From Cellulomonas sp. SLBN-39 (lineage in GTDB: Bacteria; Actinomycetota; Actinomycetes; Actinomycetales; Cellulomonadaceae): a DNA stretch of 64,000 nucleotides. A program made the translations under genes and the position numbers. The notes below the pieces were generated by a model. That model was not told where the DNA came from and did no database searches. It was given only the letters and a program-made list of their open reading frames with translations. Below, in pieces: positions 1-9,800 of this stretch (the stretch's first letter is position 1; every line of letters begins with the position of its first letter). The stretch lies in NCBI RefSeq assembly GCF_006715865.1, contig NZ_VFOA01000001.1:496001-560000 (forward strand), given 5' to 3'.

Positions 1-2
1 CC

Positions 3-767
3 GACACCCTGGCGCGGCGGGCGGCGGACCTGCCGGCCCGCGGCTGGGTGGAGCACCGCATGGCGATGCCGTGGAGCCTGCGGGTCCGCGGCCCGCACGC
101 CCACGACGAGGCCACCGCGCAGGTGGTGGCCCGGGCGTACGCGCTCGTCGCGGAGATCGACGAGCAGCTCAGCCCGTTCCGACCCGGGTCGGCCCTGGAG
201 CGGTACCGCCGCGGCGAGCTCGCCCTCGCCGACGCCCCCTGGTCGCTGCGCGAGGTGCACCGCCGCTGCCTGCTGGCGCGCGAGGAGACCGACGGGGCGT
301 TCGACGCGTGGGGGTGGCGCGACGGGTTCGACCCGACGGGCCTGACCAAGAGCTGGGCGGTCGCGCAGGTGCTGGACGTGCTGGCCGAGGTCGACGGCGA
401 CGTCGCGGTGGGGGCCGGCGGCGACGTCGCGGTCCTCTCGCGCACGGGCCTGCCCTGGCGGGTGGGCGTCGAGGACCCCGAGGACCGGTCCCGCCTGCTC
501 GGCCACGTGGACCTGCGCGACGGCGCGGTGGCGACGTCCGGCACCGCGGCCCGCGGCGAGCACGTGCGCATCCCGGGCGGCGGTGCGGCGACGGGGCTGC
601 GGCAGGCGACGGTCGTCGCGTCGTCGGTGGTGCGCGCCGACGTGTGGGCCACCACCGCCCTGGTCCTCGGCGCGGCACGGGCGCGCGAGCGGCTGCACGC
701 GCTGCCCGGCACGTCGGGCCTGCTGGTCGAGCCGGACGGCACCGTGCACCGCTGGGCGACGCCCTGA
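3..767 (+). CDS. apbE: FAD:protein FMN transferase (ApbE family), 5' end probably outside the window
   Basis: ApbE enzymes transfer FMN from FAD to a Thr/Ser of target flavoproteins, usually exported ones. The family signatures appear in order: EHRMAMPW near the N terminus, GFDPTGLTKSWAV, VGAGGDVAV, VATSGTAARGEHV and a C-terminal ADVWATTALVLG segment. The frame is open to the window edge. Possible internal starts are GTG at 48 and ATG at 60 or 66, but none has a good ribosome site and useful residues precede them, so I treat the gene as 5'-partial. It ends just before a strong bidirectional hairpin and converges with the FKBP gene. The family call is secure; the start is not. Confidence 0.85.
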   Translation, partial: DTLARRAADLPARGWVEHRMAMPWSLRVRGPHAHDEATAQVVARAYALVAEIDEQLSPFRPGSALERYRRGELALADAPWSLREVHRRCLLAREETDGAFDAWGWRDGFDPTGLTKSWAVAQVLDVLAEVDGDVAVGAGGDVAVLSRTGLPWRVGVEDPEDRSRLLGHVDLRDGAVATSGTAARGEHVRIPGGGAATGLRQATVVASSVVRADVWATTALVLGAARARERLHALPGTSGLLVEPDGTVHRWATP

Positions 768-769
768 CG

Positions 770-814
770 CACGTCGGCGGCCGTCCCCGCGGGTGCGGGG
801 CGGCCGCCGACGTG
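770..814. terminator. Bidirectional terminator between apbE and the FKBP gene
   Basis: A perfect 14-bp stem (770-783 with 801-814) is extended inward by a second CCCCGC/GCGGGG stem. It sits between two convergent genes and has no long U tract, as is usual in high-GC actinobacteria. Confidence 0.8.
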
Positions 815-821
815 ACGGGTG

Positions 822-1226
822 TCAGCTGACGCCGACGATGTCCACGACGAACACGAGGGTGTCGCCACCCTTGATGCCGGCCTGCGGGACGCCACGGTCG
901 CCGTAGCCCAGGTGGGACGGGATCGACAGCAGCACGCGCGAGCCGACCTGCTGGCCGACGAGGCCCTCGTCCCAGCCGGCGATGACCTGGCCGACGCCGA
1001 TGCCGAAGCTGATCGACGAGCCGCGGTCGTAGGAGTTGTCGAAGACGTTCCCCTGCCAGGACTGGCCGAGGTAGTGGACCTCGATGTCCTGGCCGGCCTC
1101 GACGATCGCGCCGTCGCCACGGCTCAGGACGACGACCTCGAGCTCGCCCGACGGCGCGCCGTCGGGGAACGTGAGGACGGGCTTGGTGCCGTAGGGGCCC
1201 GAGACCTCGGGCAGGGCTGCAGCCAT
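822..1226 (-). CDS. FKBP-type peptidyl-prolyl cis-trans isomerase
   Basis: A 134-residue single-domain FKBP that catalyses cis-trans isomerisation of X-Pro bonds. The core family pattern is present: VHYLGQSWQGNVFDNSYDRG, then VIAGWDEGLVGQQVGSR and IPSHLGYGD, ending in a FVVDIVGVS strand. No signal peptide or lipobox is visible, so it is probably cytoplasmic. The ATG at 1226 is preceded by AAGGAG at good spacing; longer in-frame extensions upstream lack family character. It stands alone and shares a terminator with the convergent apbE. Confidence 0.93.
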   Translation of the reverse strand: MAAALPEVSGPYGTKPVLTFPDGAPSGELEVVVLSRGDGAIVEAGQDIEVHYLGQSWQGNVFDNSYDRGSSISFGIGVGQVIAGWDEGLVGQQVGSRVLLSIPSHLGYGDRGVPQAGIKGGDTLVFVVDIVGVS

Positions 1227-1465
1227 GTCGACTACTCCTTCGATGGATGACAGTGCCGGACCATCCTGCCGTGCCGCGGGCGGTGCGGCGTGCGCTCGCG
1301 GACCCGGGCCACGTCGTGCCGCCCCTCGCCCCCGCTGCCACCCAGCGCTGGCGCCGGACCTGCACACGATCGTCACCGGGCGCACCGTCGCGGCCACGCC
1401 GTCCCGCGTACGGTCGTGACCAGGCGGTCCTGGACCGGGACCGCGGGGGCGGGGGGGACACCACG

Positions 1466-1807
1466 ATGGCAGCAGCACCTCGGACGACAGCGTTCCTGGC
1501 GGTCGCGATCGGCCTCCTGGCCCTCACCGGCTGCACGTCCGGCGACTCCGTCGACGTCACCAACGACGCCGCGGACGACGTGACGGTCCGGCTCGGTCCC
1601 GAGGACACGGCGAGCACGGTGACGGCCGACGGCGGCGTGAGCCTCCTCGACGTCACCACCTGCTACGCCGGCCCGGTCGTCGTCACCTACGCCGACGGCC
1701 GCACGGTCGAGATCGACGGGCGGACGTGCCCGGGCGACCTCGTGGCGGTCTCCGACGACGGGGCACGTCTCGTGCCCGCGGCCGACCGCCCGGGCGCCAC
1801 GGGCTGA
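1466..1807 (+). CDS. Small putative lipoprotein of unknown function
   Basis: This 113-residue protein has an N-terminal hydrophobic stretch ending in LALTGC, a lipobox placing the lipidated Cys near residue 23. The mature part is rich in Asp, Val and Thr and contains two further Cys residues (in DVTTCYAG and GRTCPGD) that could form a disulfide. I recognise no domain. The ATG at 1466 follows a G-rich stretch (GGGGGGG) that may serve as ribosome site. It is divergent from the FKBP gene and convergent with the CE7 esterase. Confidence 0.7.
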   Translation: MAAAPRTTAFLAVAIGLLALTGCTSGDSVDVTNDAADDVTVRLGPEDTASTVTADGGVSLLDVTTCYAGPVVVTYADGRTVEIDGRTCPGDLVAVSDDGARLVPAADRPGATG

Positions 1808-1812
1808 CGCCG

Positions 1813-1829
1813 ACGGGGCGGCGCCCCGT
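1813..1829. terminator. Short hairpin between convergent genes
   Basis: ACGGGGC and GCCCCGT form a perfect 7-bp stem with a 3-base loop, between the lipoprotein stop and the esterase stop. It touches the last base of the esterase stop codon. Confidence 0.5.
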
Positions 1830-2827
1830 CAGCGGCCGAGCACCTGCCCGAGCCAGCGGAGCTGGACCTCGAGCTGCACGGTCTGGCCGCCCTCGTGCCG
1901 GTTGTAGGGGTACACCTGCATCGTCCGCTCCGGCCGGGCGGGGGCCAGGGTCCCGTAGTGGTTGTGCGCCGCGAACACGGTCGACGGCGGGCAGACCGTG
2001 TCGCGCAGCGCCACGGAGAACAGGGCCGGTGCGGTGGCCCGGCGGCCCAGGTGCACGGCGTCGACGTACGACAGGGTCCGCAGGACCTGCGCCTCGTGGT
2101 CGCGGTGCACGGACAGGTACCGCACGACCTCGCCGTACGGGTCGTCGTCGGTGATCGCGAACGCCCGGGGGAAGTGGCACAGGAACGGCACGTCGGGCAT
2201 GACGGCGGCCAGCCCCTCGGACAGGCCCGCCACGGCCAGCGCCAGCCCGCCGCCCTGGCTGCCGCCGGTGACGGCGACCTGGGTCGGGTCGACGCCGGGC
2301 AGGGCGCGAGCCGCGTCGACGGCGCGCACGCCGTCGGTGACCAGCCGCCGGTAGTAGTACGTGGCGGGGTCGAGGATGCCGCGCGTCATGACGCCGGAGG
2401 TCGCGGGGCCCGAGCCGTGCGGGTCGGGCGTGTCGCCGCCGGTGCCCCAGCCCGACCCCTGCCCGCGGGAGTCGACGAGCACGTGCACGTACCCGGCGGC
2501 CGCCCAGGCCAGGCGCTCGTGGGGGCGACCACGTCCGCCGCCGTAGCCGACCATCTCGACGACCACCGGCAGGGTGCTGCCGTCGTCGGCCGAGCCCGCG
2601 GGGCGCGTGACCCACGCACGCACCGGGTCGCCGTCGAACCCGGGGAACGTGAGGTCCTCGACGTCGATGAGCCGCAGCCCGGCCTCGACCGGCTCGCGCC
2701 GCAGCTCCAGCGGGTGGCGGCGCGCCTGCGCGAGCGTGGACGCCCAGAACGCGTCGAGGTCGTCGGGCTCGTCGAGCGCGGGCAGGTAGCGCTCGAGCTC
2801 GGGCAGGGGCAGGTCGAACAGCGCCAT
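1829..2827 (-). CDS. Acetyl xylan esterase / cephalosporin-C deacetylase, CE7 family
   Basis: A 332-residue alpha/beta hydrolase, the usual CE7 length. CE7 enzymes remove acetyl groups from xylo-oligosaccharides and cephalosporin C and normally act in the cytoplasm; no signal peptide is seen here. The catalytic triad can be placed: Ser190 in TGGSQGGG, Asp276 in ALRDTVCP and His311 in NRHEGG. The oxyanion-region motif VDSRGQG is near residue 120. A role in finishing acetylated xylan breakdown fits the GH10 xylanase at 36.6 kb, although the genes are not linked. The start is the ATG at 2827, preceded by GGAGG. Confidence 0.93.
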   Translation of the reverse strand: MALFDLPLPELERYLPALDEPDDLDAFWASTLAQARRHPLELRREPVEAGLRLIDVEDLTFPGFDGDPVRAWVTRPAGSADDGSTLPVVVEMVGYGGGRGRPHERLAWAAAGYVHVLVDSRGQGSGWGTGGDTPDPHGSGPATSGVMTRGILDPATYYYRRLVTDGVRAVDAARALPGVDPTQVAVTGGSQGGGLALAVAGLSEGLAAVMPDVPFLCHFPRAFAITDDDPYGEVVRYLSVHRDHEAQVLRTLSYVDAVHLGRRATAPALFSVALRDTVCPPSTVFAAHNHYGTLAPARPERTMQVYPYNRHEGGQTVQLEVQLRWLGQVLGR

Positions 2828-2899
2828 CGCAGGTCCTCCGGGTTCCGGCCCGGCCGCGCGTCGCCGGGCGCGGTGATCCTAGCGACCCGCGGCAGGCCC

Positions 2900-2928
2900 T
2901 TGACGTGCGCGGACGGAGTCAGCAGGAT
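2900..2928 (+). promoter_or_regulatory. Candidate promoter for the small secreted protein
   Basis: TTGACG at 2900-2905 is followed after 17 bases by CAGGAT at 2923-2928. Predicted transcription would start just ahead of, or within, the palindrome at 2944-2958, which suits repression by a Fur-family protein. Confidence 0.45.
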
Positions 2929-2943
2929 GACGTCCGGCGGTAA

Positions 2944-2958
2944 TGAGAATCATTCTGA
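2944..2958 (+). promoter_or_regulatory. Fur/Zur-type operator
   Basis: TGAGAAT-C-ATTCTGA is a 7-1-7 inverted repeat with 6 of 7 arm positions paired. It matches the classical Fur-family layout (TGATAAT-n-ATTATCA) and is AT-rich within an extremely GC-rich background. Given the ZnuA-like transporter downstream, Zur is the likeliest regulator; Fur or another family member cannot be excluded. Confidence 0.7.
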
Positions 2959-3149
2959 CCACGACTCCGGCGACGCCGGTAGGAGCGAGGGATCGACGCC
3001 CGGGCGCTGGTCCGACCCCACGGGGCGGCACCGCCACCAGCTCGCAGCGCGCGTCCGCACCTGACCGAGACGACCCATCAGCGCCCGCGAGCACGCCGGC
3101 GCCCACCGCCCGCGGCACCGCGCCACGGGCCCCGCACGAGGAGAACCGC

Positions 3150-3743
3150 ATGAGCACCACCCTCACGCCCACCACGCGCCGCCGCTCCGTCCTGGCGGTC
3201 GTCGCCGCGCTCGCCACCGCCGTCTCGCTCGCCGTCGCGACGCCCGCGTCCGCGGCGACCGGCGCGCAGACCGGCGAGTGGGACGTCGTCGCCACGTCGA
3301 ACGCCGTCTCGCCGAAGATCCAGAGCTACAACCACACGTCCGAGGTCTTCGACACGGTCACGCCCTCGGGCGCCTGGTTCGCCGTGGGCTCCGGCAAGGT
3401 CATCAGCGAGGACGAGGACGGCACCACCCCCGTCAAGGGCGGCGGCATCCACTTCGAGAACACCGCCACGACGGCGAAGCAGGCGACCTTCCGGTTCACG
3501 GTCCCGGCGAACGTCGGCCTCGTCGTGAAGAACGGCACCCGCACGGTCGTCTCCTCCGCGGCGACGTCCTCCGCGCGGCAGGTCACGTGGACCACGCCGT
3601 CGGTGCCGGCCGGTGGGGAGTTCCACGAGCACTTCACGTGGACGTTCTCCGGCTCCGCGTCGGCCGCCAACGTCGGCGTCGCGGTGAGCGTGCCCGGCTC
3701 CGGCGGGTACAGCGCGTCGACGACGTACCGCTTCACCTTCTGA
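3150..3743 (+). CDS. Small secreted protein with an anchored-repeat-like HxH motif
   Basis: A 197-residue protein with a classical signal peptide: a charged TTRRRS start, a hydrophobic core and probable cleavage after TPASA near residue 35. The mature part is beta-rich and has no C-terminal membrane anchor. Near residue 160 it carries FHEHFTWTFSG, which resembles the HxHxxWxF signature of the anchored repeats in the next genes (for example HAHGTWAFS), so it may be a free-standing relative; this is my inference. GAGGAG precedes the ATG at 3150. It is the first gene behind the Fur/Zur-type operator and is followed by two strong hairpins that may separate its expression from the downstream operon. 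Confidence 0.8.
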   Translation: MSTTLTPTTRRRSVLAVVAALATAVSLAVATPASAATGAQTGEWDVVATSNAVSPKIQSYNHTSEVFDTVTPSGAWFAVGSGKVISEDEDGTTPVKGGGIHFENTATTAKQATFRFTVPANVGLVVKNGTRTVVSSAATSSARQVTWTTPSVPAGGEFHEHFTWTFSGSASAANVGVAVSVPGSGGYSASTTYRFTF

Positions 3744-3747
3744 CACC

Positions 3748-3775
3748 CCGGTCGGTGCCCCACGGCGCCGACCGG
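3748..3775 (+). terminator. First of two tandem hairpins after the small secreted protein
   Basis: A 12-bp stem with one G-T wobble (3748-3759 with 3764-3775) and a 4-base loop begins five bases after the stop codon. Confidence 0.6.
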
Positions 3776-3781
3776 TCGACC

Positions 3782-3826
3782 CCGCGTGCCGGTGGGCGCT
3801 TCCGTGCCCGGCCCACCGGCACGCGG
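3782..3826 (+). terminator. Second tandem hairpin, ahead of the giant surface protein
   Basis: A perfect 16-bp stem pairs 3782-3797 with 3811-3826 around a 13-base loop. Together with the preceding hairpin it may terminate or attenuate transcription into the operon that starts at 3869. Confidence 0.65.
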
Positions 3827-3868
3827 CCGCGCGCGCCCTCCCCCACCGCCCCTGCCCCGAGAGACACC

Positions 3869-6800
3869 GTGCCGTCCCCACGCCTGCTCGTGCCCGCGCT
3901 CGTCGCCGCCCTCCTCCTGCCGTCCCCCGCCACGGCGTCCGCCGCGACCGGCGCGCCGGTGCCGCTCGCCGGCACGTCGTTCCCCGTGCTCGTCGCCGGG
4001 CCCGACGGCCCCGCCCTGCGCGCGGTGCGCGAGGCGACCGCGCTCGAGGACGGCACCGTGCTCACCGCCACCGCCGACGAGCAGGTGACGACCGGCGCAG
4101 CCGCCGACCCCGCGCTCGGGACGGCTGCGCTGACGTGGCACGCCCCCGACGCACCCGGCCCCGTCGAGGTCGCCGTCATGCAGGACGGCACCGACCCGGC
4201 CGCGTGGCCGGCCGACGAGCCGCTCGCCGTCGAGGCGTCCGCGACGCTGTCCTGGCGGTTCCCCGCGGCAGGCACCTACGCGCTCGTCGTGGACGCCGTC
4301 GTCGAGGGCACCGACGCGCCGGTCACGGCGACCTGGACCGTCGAGGTCGCCCCCGGGGCGCCCGCGCCCGCACCGTCCGACGCACCGGCCGACCCGGGCG
4401 CACCGGCGCCCCCCTCGCCCCCCGTCGCCCCGGGGGACGAGGACGCGCCGGCTGCGGCAGGCGGCCCGACGTCGGACGACGAGCCCGCCCCCGGCGCGCA
4501 GGAGCCGGACGCGGCACCGCAGGAGCCGGCAGCCGCCGGACCCGTGCACGTCGTGGACGCCGGCGACCTGCGCCTGCAGCCGCGCCTGGGCGCCGACGGG
4601 CTGACCGTCGCGCTGCTCGACGCCGGGACCGGCGAGGACCTCGACCTCGCCGCCACCGTGCTGGCGCTGCCCGACGCCGAGGCCTGGCCCGGCGGCACCG
4701 AAGACCCCGCGACCTGGGAGTCCGTGGCGCCCGGGCGCGGTGCCGTGCACCGCACGTCCGCGGCCGGCGTCGGCACGTCGCCGCTGTCGCTGACCCTCGA
4801 CGCCCACGCCCTCGACCCGGCCGCCGTCTCGGGCGCCGACCGGTGGAGCGAGGCGTCCGGCGGGGTGTTCACCCGCCTGGGGTCGGCCGACGGCCCGGGC
4901 ACGGTCGCGCTGCTCGGCCACGGCACCGACCTGGCCGGTACGTCGACGGACCCCGGCGCCGCACGGTGGCTGGAGACGTCGCCGCCGGGCGGGTTCTTCA
5001 CCGAACCCGAGCTGCCCGTCGCCGTCGCGATCACCGCCCCCGGCCGCCACTGCGTGACCGTCGCGACCATGCTGCAGACCGCCGACGACGGCACGGTGCA
5101 CAACCGCGACGTGACCCTCACCTTCGCGGTCGGCGGCACCGACCCCGCCGCCACGGCGCCGTGCGCGCAGCCCGACGCCGTCCCGGCCCAGGCCCCCGCG
5201 CCCGTGCCGGCCGACGCCCCGGGCACCACCGTGCTCGACGAGGGCCTCGCGCTGCTGGCCACGACCGTCGACGCCGACGGCGAGCTGCGGCTCGACGTCG
5301 TCACGTCCGACCGGGGCCGCACCCGCTCCTACGACGCGGAGCGCGTCGTGCTGGCCGTGCCGGCGCACGACGCGGCCTGGCCGTGGGACGGCAAGGACCC
5401 GTCGAGCCCGTCGCACGCGGTGTGGCAGCAGGTAGCCGCACCCGGCACCCGGCTGTGGCGCACGCCCGGCACGACGCACGACCTCGGCGTGGACGAGCGC
5501 GCGAACGACCTGGTGCTGGCGTTCGAGGGCGGCTTCCTCGACGCGTCCGCGCTCGACCCGGACGGCGACCTCGGGGTGACGTGGTCGATGACGGCGGCGA
5601 CCACCCCGGACGACGGCTACCTGGCCACCTACACCGCGGTCAACGGCACCCCGGAGTACCCGGAGGACGCGGCGCAGTGGGACACCCGCCCCGGCGGGGC
5701 GCGCGAGACGTTCTGGGACGCGGCCGCGTCGCCGGACGCCGGGTTCTGGCCGTTCTGGTCCGAGCGGACCCTGTGGGCGAACGAGGGCGTGACGGGCTTC
5801 GCCTTCACCGCCCCCGGCGTGCACTGCGTGAAGGTGCAGGCGGACGCGGCCCTGGCCGGCGGCGCGGCGAGCACCGCCACGACCCTGACGTTCGCGGTGG
5901 GCGTCGACCCGGACGGCGTCACGCCGTGCGCACCGCTCGACGACGACGAGGGCGACGGCGGCGGCCCCGGCGACGGGGAGGACCTCGACCCGTCCGTGGC
6001 GTGGCTGACGAAGGGTCACGTGGACGTCGGCCCGCGGGTCGGCGACGACGGCGGGCTCGAGCTCGTCACCGGTGACGAGGGCACCGTAGGCCTGCACCCG
6101 CTGGCGGACGCCGTGTGGGTGGCCCGCGGCACGTGGGCGACGTTCACGGTGACCGAGCCCGACGAGTACCAGGACCGCACCTTCCTCGGCCCGCCCGGCA
6201 CCGTCTACCACGGCTTCACGCAGGGCAACTCGTACCAGAACCAGACCCTGTGGCCGGGGCTGAACACGCAGCTGCTCCCCGGGGACCCCGCCCCCTTCGA
6301 CCGGGACACGACGTGGACGCTGGAGAAGGCCTCGGGCCCGGGCGACGTCGTCGTGTGGGACACGAACCGCCTCTACCTGGACTCCCGCGACGCCACGACC
6401 GGCCAGTTCCCGGTGCCGTTCACGCACAAGCACGTGAGCTGGGCGTTCACCGCACCCGGCGTCTACTGCCTCGCGCTGGGGACCTCGATGCGCGACTCGC
6501 AGGACGACGCGACGGACCGCGACGCCCGGGGGCTGCTCACGGTCGTCGCCGGTGACGTCGACCTCACGCAGGTGCAGCCCTGCGAGCGCACGCAGGACGT
6601 GCCGGGGCCCGTGGCGGCGCCCCGGGACGCGGGGACGGGTGCGACCGACGTGGCGCCGACCTCCCCCGTCCGGGTGCTGGACCTCGTGGCGACGGGCACC
6701 GGCGTCGACGCCGTGGCGCGCACCCGGGCGGCGCTCGGTGCGGGGACGGAGGTCGTGGGCGTCGAGCACGCGGTGCACCGGCTCACGGGCGGGTCGGGCG

Positions 6801-9800
6801 CGTGGGCGCTGCCCGCGTGGGACTGGACGACGTTCGGCCGCGCCGGCTCGTCGGCGGACGTGCGGGTGACGCTCGGCGCCGTCGACGGGCCGGGGCAGGT
6901 GTGGTTCGACGGGGCTGCGCGCCTGTCGGACGACGCGCTGCTGGGCACGCGCGCCGGTGACGCGCGGGCCGCGACGCTGTGGTCGGGGCACGTGCTGGGC
7001 TCGGCGGCGTTCGTCGACGCCGCCGGCGTGTACTGCGTGCCGCTCACGTGGTCCGGCACCGCCCCGGACGGCAGCCGGTTCACGCTGTCCCGGACCCTGA
7101 CCCTGGCCGCGGGCGTCACGGGCGACGTCGTGCCGTGCGCCGACGGGGGCGAGGGCAACGACCCGGGCGACGGCGACCCCGACCCGGGCGGGGAGCCCGT
7201 GTGGGACGTCCCGCAGCACGCGACCACGCGCTCGGGCGCGACCGTGGTGACCTCGGGCCACGTGGACCTCGCGGTGCGGGTGGTCGACGGGCGACTGGCC
7301 AGCGCGGTCAAGGACGACTCCGGGCCGACGACGGTGCTGCGCGACCCCGCGGGCACGGTGCTGCAGGTGCGGCCCGAGGCCGCGACGACCGTCCCGGCGG
7401 CGGGCGCGTACGGGTTCCTCGGCGAGCCCGGGGAACCCGTGTGGATGCTGCCCGAGACCCAGCAGGAGGGGCTGCTGTGGCCGGGATGGTCGAGCGAGCT
7501 CGTCCCGTCGGGCGCGCTGGACGGCGACGTGCGCTGGACGCTGGCGGACCTGGCGGGCCCGGGCGAGCTGGCGCTGTTCCAGACGTCGGCGTTCGGCCTG
7601 CCGACGGTCCTGATGGCGAGCCGCGACGGTCTGACCACGGCGGACACGGTGGTGATCGGGCCGCGCGTGCACGCGCACGGCACCTGGGCGTTCAGCGCGG
7701 AGGGCGTGTACTGCGCGGCGTTCACGCGGACCGCGACGCGCGCCGACGGCCAGGCGCTCGACGAGCGGTTCGTCGTGGCGTTCGCGGTCGGGCGCACCGA
7801 CGTGCTGGGCGTCGACCCCGGCGCGTGCTTCGGCGACGAGGGCGCCCCGGACGACGTCGACACCACGCCGCACCCCGTGGGCGCGCTGACGCCCGAGGAC
7901 GGCGGCGGCGTGCAGGTGCTCGACGGCGACGCCGGGGTCGTGGCGGGCCAGCTCGTCACCGTGCAGGTGGGCGCGGACCGCGCCGGGACGTGGGTGTCGG
8001 TGTGGTTCGACGACACCCGGTGGCTCGGCTGGGTGCGCGTGGGGGCGTCGGGCGCCGTGCAGGTGCGGGTGCCGACGTCCGCGACGCCGGGCGCGCACGC
8101 GCTGGTCGTGGAGGACCGTGACGGCGCGCTGGTCGGCTGGGACTCCCTGGGGGTCCGCGCGTCCGACGGCACGCCGCCCGACGACGGCGGCAGCGACGGC
8201 GGCGACGGCGGCGACGGCGGGGAGCCGCCCGCTCCCGGGATCTGGGACGTCCCGCACGGCACCGTCAACGCCGCGGGGGCGACCGTGCTGAGCGACGGGC
8301 ACGTCGACGTCGCGTCCGTGCTCACCGGCGGGCGTCTGGACACCCGCGTCAAGGACTCCACGCGCTCGACCCTGCCCGTGTGGCGCGACCCCGCGCGCAC
8401 CGTGCTGCAGCTGCGCCCGTCGTCGCGCGCCACGGTGCCGGCGGCCGGCTTCGGCTTCCTCGGCGCCGCCGGGGCGACCGTCTACCAGGTGACGCAGAAC
8501 CAGCAGCCGGGCCTGCTGTGGCCCGGCTGGTCGACGGAGGCGATCCCCGCCGACGCCACCCGCACCGGGGTCGCGTGGGCCCTGACGGACGCCTCCGGCC
8601 CGGGCGACTTCGTGCTGTACCGCAGCTCGGCGACCACGCTGGGGTCGTCGGAGGTGCTGATGAGCACGCGCGACGGCGTCACGGCGGCCGACCGGTTCAC
8701 CATCCCGAAGGCCGCGCACGCGCACGGCACGTGGGCGTTCACCGCGGCGGGCACGTACTGCCTGGCGTTCGAGCGGGTCGCACGCCTGGCGTCGGGCGCG
8801 GTGTCGTCGGACGCGTTCGTCCTCGCCGTCGCGGTCGGCACGGCCGACGTCATGCGCCTCGACCCCGCCCGCTGCGGCGAGCAGGTCGACGGCGGTCCGG
8901 GCTCGACCCCGGTGGACGACTCCGCCGCCGGGGCGGGCACGACGACCACGGACGGCACGACGGCGGCCCGGACGGTCGCACCCGCGCAGTGCGTGGCCGG
9001 GGGCGTCGTGCTCTCGTCCGGCCACGTCGACTGGGCTGCCCGCCTGGTGGGCGGCCGGATCCAGCAGCTCGTCGGCGACGACTCCTCGGGCGCGAAGACG
9101 TACCGCGAGCCCGGCAGCGTGGTGCTGTGGGTCAAGCCGTCGGCACGGGTGGGCCTGCCTGCCGGGTACGAGCGCGTCGCCCCCGCGGGATCCACGGTCT
9201 GGCAGGTGCCGCAGACGCAGGCCCCGGGCCTGGTGTGGCTCGGGTGGAGCTCGGAGGCGCTGAGCCCGGCGCAGGTCACCGGCCCCGTCCGGTGGACGCT
9301 GGACGCGGTCGCCGGCCCGGGCGACGTGGTCGTCTACCAGTCCGGGGCGTTCGGCGGTGTGCAGGACGTCGTGCTCGACGGTGCCGGCTCGGCGTACGAC
9401 GTGCCGCTGGGCGTGCACGCGCACGCGTCGTGGGCGTTCACCCGCCCGGGCGTGTACCGGCTGACGATGACGCAGGCCGCGACCCTCGCGGACGGCACGC
9501 GCTCGTCCGACACCGAGGTGCTGACCGTCGCGGTCGGCGACGTCGACCCGACCACGGCCCTGCGCCGGGGCAGCGGGTGCGGCACCGTGAGCAACGCGGC
9601 GCTGACGGCCGACGACGACGCCGCGCTCCTGCAGGCCGACCAGGCCGCGGCGGCCGCCGCGCGGGCGGCCCGGCTCGCCCTGCCGGGCGCCCTCGCCGCG
9701 GGGTCGACGACCACGGCCGGCGCGCTCGCCGACGCCGTCCGGGACCCCCGCGTCCCGGCCCTGCTGGCGGCCCTCGGTGCCCTGCTCCTGCTGGGCGGCG

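Larger units (their letters stand above)
2828..3149 (+). other. Intergenic control region before the anchored-repeat locus
   Basis: This 322-base gap lies between the divergent CE7 esterase and the first gene of the surface module. It holds a sigma70-like promoter candidate (2900-2928), a 7-1-7 Fur/Zur-type operator (2944-2958) and a leader of about 190 bases. An ATG inside the operator is in frame with the downstream gene, but the extension it would add has no signal-peptide or family character, so I do not use it. Confidence 0.6.

Noticed and set aside
2943..3149. Using the ATG at 2943 as start of the small secreted protein
   Set aside because: It lies inside the Fur/Zur-type operator, would bury the signal peptide behind 69 residues, and the ATG at 3150 has GAGGAG.
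3326..9424. A 2,032-codon open frame antisense to the giant surface protein
   Set aside because: High GC leaves long antisense frames open. It is Arg/His/Gly-rich without domains, while the plus-strand frame has a signal peptide, repeats and a membrane anchor.
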